Source of the DNA: Candidatus Aalborgicola lynettensis
GTDB lineage: Bacteria; Pseudomonadota; Gammaproteobacteria; Burkholderiales; Burkholderiaceae_C
NCBI GenBank assembly: GCA_016719405.1
Contig: JADJZE010000005.1
Span: 62,001-126,000, forward strand
Reading direction: 5' to 3'
DNA: 64,000 bases
The notes beneath the pieces were generated by a model. That model searched no databases and had not been told where the DNA came from. It was given only the letters and a program-made list of their open reading frames with translations. How positions within the stretch are numbered: the first letter of the stretch is position 1; every line of letters begins with the position of its first letter. The position numbers and the translations under genes are program-made. Shown here in pieces: positions 57,398 through 64,000 of the stretch.

Positions 57398-58942
57398 TTA
57401 CGGAAATGCGTTTTCGGCATCGGTCCAGGTATCGGTTCGAAATGGCGACGCAGGCAAATCAGCACTGTTAGTGAGATTTGGCTCAGCCAGTTGGTGCCAA
57501 CCGAAACGAACAGCTGCGGGTTTGGTTACCCCTTCTGCGGCGATGACCACCGTATCACCCTCTATCTTGGCACTTGCTTTAACAAATTGCTTGTCGTCGC
57601 CAGAAATCGACCACCAAGAAAGATCCTTACCATCGCGGGATTTCAGACCTGACGCGTGATCGAAGGAAATGATCGCTTTGCTCCCATCAACTTTCATGGA
57701 CTTGTATAACGGGCCGGAGTAGACCAAATCGGCCTTTCCATAAGTCTTCGCCAACGCCCACAGGGACAGTCTTCGTCCGACTTCTTGCTTGTTCGGTGCG
57801 TGTATATCGAAGATCGAGGTAATGTCGGTCAACACAGCCATCCCTGTATTTTTAAGCACTAGGGTTGCCAACTGTGCGTCCCAGATGCCAGCAAGATGTG
57901 TGGGATCAACTCTGTAAAAGAATGGCGCTAGCTGCGCAAAAAGAAATGGAAAATCACGGTTGACTTGCTGATTCCAGGCGGCACGCCAGCCTTCAATCAA
58001 CCCTCGCGTGAGATGATAATAATGCATCCCATCTCCGTTGTTGGACTCGCCTTGATACCATACCAGCCCGCGTATACCGAAGGGGACAATGGGATGAATC
58101 ATCCCGTTGTAGACGCCTGTATGCTGAAAGTTGTTGTTGAGCGGGTGAATAGGGGGATTCGGAGGAGCTGATGGCGATGACTCGACAACGTTTGTAGCCT
58201 TCACGGCGAGGTCATAAGCCTTTTTCTGCTCTGCGTAAATGGCGAGATTTTCTGAATGTTTATTCAGCATGGAAAGCCATTCTTTTTTCTCGCCGCCAAG
58301 TTCACGAATCGCTTCATAACCCTGTGGCGCAATCCATGACTGAATACGGGTCGAGCCCCAAGCTGCGGTAATCAGACCAACAGGTACATCCATTTGTTTA
58401 TGGATCTCATGGCCAAAGTAGAACAACAATGCTGACGCACCTGCAACAGTGTCAGGTGAGCACTCGACCCATTGCGCATCAACATCTTTCAACGGCGTCC
58501 CTGCCGAAACCAGAGGAATCGTGAATAGTCGCATCTTTGGAAATTTCGCATTTGCGATTTCCTGCTGACCGTTGATCGACTGGGTAAGACTGAACTGCAT
58601 ATTGGACTGGCCTGATCCAACCCAAACTTCTCCGATCAAGATATTGGAAACTTTAATCTCGTTCTTACCTTTGACAATCATCTCATGGGGACCGCCAGCA
58701 GTTTTGATCGGGGGCAGCGTGACCCTCCAATTACCCGCTCGGTCTGCCGTTTTTGTTAAAACTGATTTACCAATGGTTACGGTAATCCTTTCGCCTGGAT
58801 CAGCCCAACCCCAGATCGGAAGTGGAATGTCCTTCTGAAGGACCATGTTATTACTGATCACTGCAGGCAACCTCACATCCGCCTGCACATTTGCGACACC
58901 GAAAAAAAACGCCAACAGCAGGAAAGTTCGAACGTCTTTCAT
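57398..58942 (-). CDS. sialate O-acetylesterase (SGNH hydrolase)
   Basis: A 514-aa exported hydrolase with a signal peptide (about 1-21, ending VQA). An N-terminal beta domain (LPAVISNNMVLQKDIPLPIW, then GWADPGE) precedes the SGNH catalytic core with GSGQSNMQ (nucleophile Ser113), VWYQGESN and a C-terminal Asp-x-x-His region (DIHAPNKQEVGRR). Such enzymes remove O-acetyl groups from sialic acids or plant-derived glycans. Base use is visibly AT-richer than all neighbours, with long AT-rich flanks on both sides, and no sugar catabolic gene is nearby, suggesting acquisition by transfer. Confidence 0.88.
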   Translation of the reverse strand: MKDVRTFLLLAFFFGVANVQADVRLPAVISNNMVLQKDIPLPIWGWADPGERITVTIGKSVLTKTADRAGNWRVTLPPIKTAGGPHEMIVKGKNEIKVSNILIGEVWVGSGQSNMQFSLTQSINGQQEIANAKFPKMRLFTIPLVSAGTPLKDVDAQWVECSPDTVAGASALLFYFGHEIHKQMDVPVGLITAAWGSTRIQSWIAPQGYEAIRELGGEKKEWLSMLNKHSENLAIYAEQKKAYDLAVKATNVVESSPSAPPNPPIHPLNNNFQHTGVYNGMIHPIVPFGIRGLVWYQGESNNGDGMHYYHLTRGLIEGWRAAWNQQVNRDFPFLFAQLAPFFYRVDPTHLAGIWDAQLATLVLKNTGMAVLTDITSIFDIHAPNKQEVGRRLSLWALAKTYGKADLVYSGPLYKSMKVDGSKAIISFDHASGLKSRDGKDLSWWSISGDDKQFVKASAKIEGDTVVIAAEGVTKPAAVRFGWHQLAEPNLTNSADLPASPFRTDTWTDAENAFP

Positions 58943-59128
58943 ACTTTTTTACCTCTCAAGATTACCAATCTAACTGCGCAGGAAAATTTTTCAAAAGTCA
59001 CCCAAATTGAATGCATAGAAATCAGTTTCTTCTAAGGTTGATAACGCAAAAAACGCACACTCTGGCTCCGCCGATTTCACACGCCAATTCCACGTAACCG
59101 AAATCACATATTTCGTGGCAATAGTTTA

Positions 59129-59854
59129 TTACGGTGCGTTAAGTGCCTGCTGATCCAACTCGGCGATGCACTCCACCATCTGACTTCGACAGCGCTCCAT
59201 CAGCGCAGGCATATCGTCCATCGTCATGCCCTGGGTCGGTATCGCGGGCAGTGCGCGAATGCACACATTGCCGCTGTGCCAACTGGACAGCTGCATGGTA
59301 TTTTTGTAGCTGCTGCAACACAGGGGAATGACAGGCACACCAGCGGCAATGGCCATTTGAAAAGCACCCTTTTTGAACGGCAACAACCCACGCCCCAGGT
59401 TGCGCGTGCCTTCGGCAAAAAACCAGATGGAGGTGTCATGGTGGCGCATGACGTCGGTGGTCTTCAGCATCGATTGTTTGGCTTTTTCGGCGTTACCGCG
59501 CTCCACCAGCACATTGCCGGCCAGCCAATACACCTGGCCAAAAAATGGCATCCACTTCAAACTGGTTTTGCCCACCGACACGGTGCGCTGGGGTATCACA
59601 CTGCCAAAAACAAACAGATCGTAGTTGGACTGGTGATTGGCCACAATCACATAAGGGCGGGGCTGCTTTGTCAGATCACCCAAGTCGGCACGCAAGCGCA
59701 AGCCCAGAATGCGCAACGCCGGTACCGAATAGGTGCGCCCACACAAACGGCTGTTGTCCGGGTTAAAAGGGCGCACCAGCACGATGCACAGGTTGACACA
59801 ACCGGCGACCAAGAAGTGGACGCCCATCAAAACAAGTCGCAGAAAATGAAGCAC
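59129..59854 (-). CDS. plsC: 1-acyl-sn-glycerol-3-phosphate acyltransferase
   Basis: A 241-aa inner-membrane enzyme that makes phosphatidic acid. The catalytic NHQSNYD (HX4D, His74 and Asp79), the GKTSLKWMPFFGQVYWLAGN stretch and the substrate motif EGTRNLGRGLLPFKKGAF are present. The start GTG at 59854 aligns with E. coli PlsC (VLHFLRLVL matching MLYIFRLII); the longer open frame runs through the glycine riboswitch on the other strand and is rejected. Confidence 0.92.
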   Translation of the reverse strand: MLHFLRLVLMGVHFLVAGCVNLCIVLVRPFNPDNSRLCGRTYSVPALRILGLRLRADLGDLTKQPRPYVIVANHQSNYDLFVFGSVIPQRTVSVGKTSLKWMPFFGQVYWLAGNVLVERGNAEKAKQSMLKTTDVMRHHDTSIWFFAEGTRNLGRGLLPFKKGAFQMAIAAGVPVIPLCCSSYKNTMQLSSWHSGNVCIRALPAIPTQGMTMDDMPALMERCRSQMVECIAELDQQALNAP

Positions 59855-60073
59855 GGAATAACCCAACAGGATGCGCCAGCACAGCGCGCAAAAAAGCACG
59901 CTCCATTGCGCGCCGTATGGGTGTCGATTCTGCACTACCGTTATGCAGCGCCCAGCCACATGCGCCACACACAGGTCACCCGCCCTCCCATCGACTGACA
60001 GGCGTGCCAACCGCAGCCCCGTGCGCAAGCTCTCCCGCAGCACAACGCCCGCGCGGTGCTGGTTTAGAATCAC

Positions 60074-60310
60074 CCGGTCAGGAGAGAGCCCCCCAGCGGG
60101 TGCCGCCGAAGGCGCAGGACGGCTGATTGCAGCGGTCTGAACGCTCAGGCAAAAAGGACTGACAAACGGTTTGCCGCAGCCATGCGGCAAAACGATCCCC
60201 ACTGGAGAGAGGCGCCACGCGATGGCGTCCACCGAAGGAGCAACCCGCAGTCTGCACCCCCAGGGTCTGGCAAAAGCGGCGAATCTCTCAGGTAAAGCGG
60301 ACAGCGGGGG
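60074..60310 (+). promoter_or_regulatory. tandem glycine riboswitch
   Basis: Two glycine aptamers lie in tandem. The first has GGTCAGGAGAGAGCC, GCCGCCGAAGGCGCA and CTCAGGCAAAAAGGACTG (60076-60163); the second has CTGGAGAGAGGCGCC, CACCGAAGGAGCAA and CTCTCAGGTAAAGCGGACAG (60201-60305). The leader precedes gcvTHP, the glycine cleavage genes, which glycine binding should switch on. A TAGAAT -10-like box lies at 60065-60070. Confidence 0.93.
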
Positions 60311-60375
60311 CAGCCTTGGAGCGCACGGTTACCTTGCGCCCCAAATTATTGCGTAGCCCCTGTTTTGGAGACTTC

Positions 60376-61563
60376 ATGTCCGCTCCTGCCGAACCCACGT
60401 CCGCCCCCCTGCTGACCACGCCGCTAAAAAACACGCCATTGAATGCCCTGCACATCGAACTGGGCGCGCGCATGGTGCCCTTTGCCGGCTACTCCATGCC
60501 CGTGCAATACCCGGCGGGCCTGATGGCCGAGCACCACCACACACGCAACGCCGCTGGACTGTTTGACGTGTCGCACATGGGCCAGCTGCGCCTGGTCGGC
60601 CCCGATGCGGCCGCCGCTTTTGAGACGCTGATGCCGGTGGACGTGATCGACCTGCCCGTGGGCAAACAGCGTTACGGCCTGCTCCTCACCGATGAGGGCA
60701 CCATCATTGACGACCTGATGTTCTTCAACAAGGGCAACAACGAAATTTTCGTGATCGTCAACGGCGCCTGCAAAGTGGGCGACATTGCGCACATTCAAGC
60801 CCAAATTGGCACTCGCTGCCAGGTGATACCCATGCCTGAGATGGCCTTGCTGGCTCTGCAAGGTCCCCAAGCCGTAACCGCCCTGTCCCGCCTGGCACCC
60901 GGCGTGGAAAAGCTGGTGTTCATGACCGGTGGCAATTTCACGGTGGACACGGGCACACAAAAAATCGACGTATTCCTCACCCGCAGCGGCTACACCGGCG
61001 AAGACGGTTTCGAGATTTCGGTGCACAACGACCATGCACAAGCGCTGGCCCGCGCCCTGCTGGCGCAACCCGAAGTCAAACCCATTGGCTTGGGCGCTCG
61101 CAACTCGCTGCGCCTGGAAGCCGGTTTGTGCCTGTATGGCAACGACATAGACACCACCACCACCCCGGTGGAAGCCAGCCTGCTGTGGGCCATGCAAAAG
61201 GTACGCCGCAGCGGTGGCGCACGCGAAGGCGGGTTCCCGGGTGCTACAAAAATACTAGCTGCTTGCGCACAATCTACGGGCGCTACAGCACCAAAAGGCA
61301 CTAAAAAACGGGTGGGGCTGGTGGCATTGGAGCGCATTCCCGTGCGCGACCACACCGCCTTGCAGGACGGCAATGGCAACGCAGTAGGTGAAGTCACCAG
61401 CGGTCTGCTCGGCCCCACCATCAACCAGTGCGTAGCCATGGGCTATGTGGATGCGGCCTTCAGCGCCTTGGGCACCAAAGTGGTTGCCATCGTGCGTGGC
61501 AAGCCGGTCCCCATGGAAGTCTGTGCCATGCCCTTTGTGCCCACCCGCTACTACCGCGGTTAA
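60376..61563 (+). CDS. gcvT: glycine cleavage system T protein (aminomethyltransferase)
   Basis: A 395-aa enzyme that takes the aminomethyl group from the H protein to tetrahydrofolate. Motifs are [47 protein letters not shown] and the Arg/Asp region [19 protein letters not shown]. The family is usually about 360-375 aa; the extra length comes from the N-terminus and a repeat copy (61243-61300) translated as [20 protein letters not shown] before [16 protein letters not shown] precedes the ATG. Confidence 0.95.
   Translation: MSAPAEPTSAPLLTTPLKNTPLNALHIELGARMVPFAGYSMPVQYPAGLMAEHHHTRNAAGLFDVSHMGQLRLVGPDAAAAFETLMPVDVIDLPVGKQRYGLLLTDEGTIIDDLMFFNKGNNEIFVIVNGACKVGDIAHIQAQIGTRCQVIPMPEMALLALQGPQAVTALSRLAPGVEKLVFMTGGNFTVDTGTQKIDVFLTRSGYTGEDGFEISVHNDHAQALARALLAQPEVKPIGLGARNSLRLEAGLCLYGNDIDTTTTPVEASLLWAMQKVRRSGGAREGGFPGATKILAACAQSTGATAPKGTKKRVGLVALERIPVRDHTALQDGNGNAVGEVTSGLLGPTINQCVAMGYVDAAFSALGTKVVAIVRGKPVPMEVCAMPFVPTRYYRG
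61243..61300 (+). repeat. GCTAY-N7-RTAGC repeat, copy 12 (inside gcvT)
   Basis: Reads GCTAC-AAAAATA-CTAGC, TGCTTGCGCACAATCTACGG and CGCTACAGCACCAAAAGGCA. It lies at a surface-type loop of the T protein and is read in the same frame as the rlhA copy and the end of the DUF2325 gene. Confidence 0.85.
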
Positions 61564-61693
61564 TGACGCCCCCACGCTCCACCGCTACGCGGGTCGCTGC
61601 CCCCCAAGGGGGCCAAGTCGCCTTGGGGCGGCCCGGCGGCGACTTATATTTCTTTCATCCACTTTTATCCCAACTTTTTCAGGAGTTTTTCCC

Positions 61694-62065
61694 ATGACCA
61701 TCCAGTACACACCCGACCACGAATGGCTCAGCGTTGAAGGCGGCATCGCCACCGTTGGCATCACCCACCATGCACAAGACGCGCTGGGCGACGTGGTGTT
61801 TGTGGATCTGCCCACCGTGGGCAGCACCCTGGGCGTCAAGGACGTGGCTGGCGTGGTCGAATCCGTCAAGGCCGCAGCCGATGTGTACATGCCCGTGACC
61901 GGCGAAATCACCGAAGTGAATGAAGCCCTGCGCGCCGACCCCTCGCTGGCCAACACCGACCCCATGGGCGCCGGCTGGTTCTTCAAAGTCAAACTGTCCA
62001 ACCCGGCTGAGCTCGATGGCCTGATGAACGAGACCAGCTACACCGCTTTTTCCGCCAACGCATAA
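61694..62065 (+). CDS. gcvH: glycine cleavage system H protein
   Basis: A 123-aa lipoyl carrier protein. The lipoylated Lys lies in [20 protein letters not shown], and the start [16 protein letters not shown] is typical. AGGAG precedes the ATG. It carries the aminomethyl intermediate between the P and T proteins. Confidence 0.97.
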   Translation: MTIQYTPDHEWLSVEGGIATVGITHHAQDALGDVVFVDLPTVGSTLGVKDVAGVVESVKAAADVYMPVTGEITEVNEALRADPSLANTDPMGAGWFFKVKLSNPAELDGLMNETSYTAFSANA

Positions 62066-62080
62066 GACAAGCCCTGCCCC

Positions 62081-64000
62081 ATGTCTACCCTGACCCAACT
62101 CGAAAACGCCAGCGAATTCCACGCGCGCCACATTGGCATTGACGCCGCCGACGAAGCCTTGATGCTCCAAGCGATTGGCGAAACATCGCGCCGCACGCTG
62201 ATCGACAGCATCGTGCCCCGCTCCATTGCGCGCCAAAGCCCCATGGCCATTCCAGCGGCGATTACCGAAGCAGCCGCACTGGCCGAACTGAAGGCCATGG
62301 CGGGCAAGAACAAGGTGCTCCAGAGTTTCATTGGTCAGGGCTATTACGGCACCCTTACCCCCGGCGTGATCCTGCGCAACATTTTGGAAAACCCCGCCTG
62401 GTACACCGCCTACACGCCCTACCAGGCCGAAATTTCCCAGGGCCGCATGGAAGCGCTGGTCAACTTTCAGACCATGGTGTGCGACCTGACCGGCATGCCC
62501 ATGGCCAACGCGTCCATGCTCGACGAAGCCACCGCCGCGGCCGAGGCCATGACATTGGCCCGCCGCTCTGTCAAGGCCAAAGGCAATGTGTTCGTCGTCA
62601 GCGGCGACTGCCATCCGCAAACCATTGAAGTCATCCAAACCCGCGCCGCACCCTTGGGGCTTACTGTCAAGGTGGTTCATTCGGCCGACGAATGGCAGGT
62701 CGCGATTGCTGGAGACGACTACTTTGCGGCCATGGGTCAGTACCCCGGCTGCAGCGGCTCGCTGGCCGACTGGAAGCAAGACGCCGACCAGATCCACAGC
62801 AAACACGCTGCGCTGATTCTGGCAGCCGACCTGCTGGCGCTCACACTTTTGGTGGCCCCCGGCGAGATGGGCGCCGACATTGCCATCGGCACCACCCAAC
62901 GCTTTGGCATGCCTTTGTGCAACGGCGGCCCGCACGCCGCCTACATGGCCTGCCGCGACGAATACAAGCGTTCCATGCCCGGCCGCTTGGTCGGCGTGAG
63001 CGTCGATACCCACGGCAACCCGGCCTACCGCCTGGCATTGCAAACGCGCGAGCAACATATTCGTCGCGAAAAAGCCACCTCCAACATCTGCACCGCACAG
63101 GTATTGCCCGCCGTGGTGGCCAGTATGTACGCCGTGTACCACGGCCCCGAGGGCTTGACCCGCATTGCCCAACGTACCCACCGCTTTGCCTGTGTGCTGG
63201 CCAGCAGCCTGCAGACCCTGGGTTACACCCTGACGACGGCGCAATTCTTCGACACCATCACGGTGCAGACCACCAAGGCCAACGCCGTTATGGCCATTGC
63301 TTTGGGCCAAGGCGTCAACCTGCGTCTGGCGGCCAAAGACAAGGTTTCCATTAGCCTGGACGAAACCACCACCCGTGCCGATGTGGCTCTGTTGTGGTCC
63401 ATCTTTGCCCAGGCTGAGGTATGCCCCACCAAGAAGCCACAAGTGCCCGACTTTGACGTGTTGGCCGCGCACGTGGGCAGCGCTATTCCAGCAGCCCTGC
63501 GCCGCACCAGCGCCTTCCTGACCCACCCGGTGTTCAACACCCACCACTCCGAGACCGGCATGCTGCGCTACATCCGCATGCTGTCGGACAAAGACCTGGC
63601 GCTGGACCGCAGCATGATCCCGCTGGGTTCTTGCACCATGAAGCTCAACGCCACCAGCGAGATGATTCCCATCACCTGGCCCGAGTTTGCCAACATCCAC
63701 CCCTTCTGCCCGGCCGACCAGCGCGCTGGCTACGCCGAGTTGGACGAACAGTTGCGCGCTTGGCTCTGCGCCGCCACCGGTTATGCGGGTATCAGCCTGC
63801 AGCCCAATGCCGGTAGCCAGGGTGAATACGCGGGCCTGCTGGCCATTCAGGGCTGGCACGCATCCAAGGGCAATAGCCACCGCAACATTTGCCTCATCCC
63901 CAGCAGCGCGCATGGCACCAACCCGGCCAGCGCGCAGATGGTGGGCATGACCGTTGTCGTCACCAAGTGCGACGACATGGGCAACGTGGACATGGCCGAC
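62081..64000 (+). CDS. gcvP: glycine dehydrogenase (decarboxylating), P protein, 5' part
   Basis: The open frame starts at ATG 62081, 15 bases after gcvH, and runs without a stop for 640 codons to the window end; the full protein is about 950-970 aa. Typical regions are [44 protein letters not shown] and [15 protein letters not shown]. The pyridoxal-phosphate lysine lies beyond the end of the window. It decarboxylates glycine and loads the H protein. Confidence 0.96.
   Translation, partial: MSTLTQLENASEFHARHIGIDAADEALMLQAIGETSRRTLIDSIVPRSIARQSPMAIPAAITEAAALAELKAMAGKNKVLQSFIGQGYYGTLTPGVILRNILENPAWYTAYTPYQAEISQGRMEALVNFQTMVCDLTGMPMANASMLDEATAAAEAMTLARRSVKAKGNVFVVSGDCHPQTIEVIQTRAAPLGLTVKVVHSADEWQVAIAGDDYFAAMGQYPGCSGSLADWKQDADQIHSKHAALILAADLLALTLLVAPGEMGADIAIGTTQRFGMPLCNGGPHAAYMACRDEYKRSMPGRLVGVSVDTHGNPAYRLALQTREQHIRREKATSNICTAQVLPAVVASMYAVYHGPEGLTRIAQRTHRFACVLASSLQTLGYTLTTAQFFDTITVQTTKANAVMAIALGQGVNLRLAAKDKVSISLDETTTRADVALLWSIFAQAEVCPTKKPQVPDFDVLAAHVGSAIPAALRRTSAFLTHPVFNTHHSETGMLRYIRMLSDKDLALDRSMIPLGSCTMKLNATSEMIPITWPEFANIHPFCPADQRAGYAELDEQLRAWLCAATGYAGISLQPNAGSQGEYAGLLAIQGWHASKGNSHRNICLIPSSAHGTNPASAQMVGMTVVVTKCDDMGNVDMAD

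Noticed and set aside
57191..57652. A 153-codon plus-strand frame overlapping the 3' end of the esterase gene
   Set aside because: No recognisable protein and mostly antisense to a conserved gene.
59855..60232. N-terminal extension of plsC by 126 codons
   Set aside because: It runs antisense through the glycine riboswitch and has no similarity to PlsC; the GTG at 59854 aligns with the family start.
61679..63913. A 744-codon open frame on the minus strand opposite gcvH-gcvP
   Set aside because: It mirrors the strongly conserved glycine cleavage genes; its product is histidine/glycine/valine-rich with no domain. It is a GC-bias shadow.

Overview
The window looks like a chromosomal segment of a betaproteobacterium, most likely a Comamonadaceae (Rhodoferax/Polaromonas-like) member of the Burkholderiales. 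The reasons are the rpsF-priB-rpsR-rplI order with a short beta-type PriB, GC-rich coding sequence, a liv-type ABC cluster beside a CoA ligase, and protein sequences that read throughout as Burkholderiales. The genus is an inference. No phage, plasmid, IS element or CRISPR array was seen.

Layout. 0-1.6 kb: ribosomal operon (rpsF, priB, rpsR, rplI; minus strand). 1.6-7.3 kb: PEP synthase (ppsA) translationally coupled to a fused Na+/solute symporter, with the regulatory kinase/phosphatase gene ppsR divergent. 7.6-20.4 kb: an iron island with five Fur-box-like sites, holding FtrABCD ferrous uptake (ftrA carries an in-frame TAA), a DUF2325 operon, bacterioferritin, KatG, a siderophore receptor, Bfd, TonB-ExbB-ExbD and HemP. 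20.5-30.2 kb: housekeeping and regulatory genes (BAX-inhibitor family, lipoprotein, purL, receiver protein, FabR-like regulator, MtfA-like peptidase, DUF898). 30.2-40.7 kb, minus strand: thiolase, a frameshifted FadB-type gene, livFGMHK and an acyl-CoA ligase. 40.7-50.9 kb: selO, yciB, bolA, a parvulin, rlhA, a cyclic-nucleotide-binding protein, a second thiolase, a hemerythrin with a YitT protein, and a diguanylate cyclase. 51-57.1 kb: three short-chain dehydrogenases, a thioesterase, tRNA-Val, an EamA transporter and ETF-ubiquinone oxidoreductase. 57.4-58.9 kb: an AT-richer sialate O-acetylesterase that looks acquired. 59.1-64 kb: plsC, then a tandem glycine riboswitch and gcvT-gcvH-gcvP, cut by the window end.

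How the genes fit together. The iron genes cover ferrous uptake, ferric-siderophore uptake with its energy coupling, storage, mobilisation (Bfd) and peroxide defence. The thiolases, FadB-type enzyme, CoA ligase, HSD10-like dehydrogenase and ETF-QO form a fatty/organic-acid beta-oxidation theme; two of these promoter regions share a palindrome of the form AG-n-ACG-nn-CGT-n-CT.

The most unusual feature is a dispersed repeat of about 55 bp, present in at least twelve copies. Each begins with a 17-bp box, usually GCTAY-N7-RTAGC, followed by a TGCTTGCGCAC-like core. Seven copies lie wholly inside protein-coding genes without breaking the frame (purL twice, TonB receptor, selO, rlhA, eamA, gcvT) and one supplies the stop codon of the DUF2325 gene. 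Six of these eight coding copies use one preferred frame per orientation, which suggests a translatable, mobile palindromic element. Other oddities are a 19-bp homopolymer in purL, the ftrA nonsense codon and the fadB frameshift.
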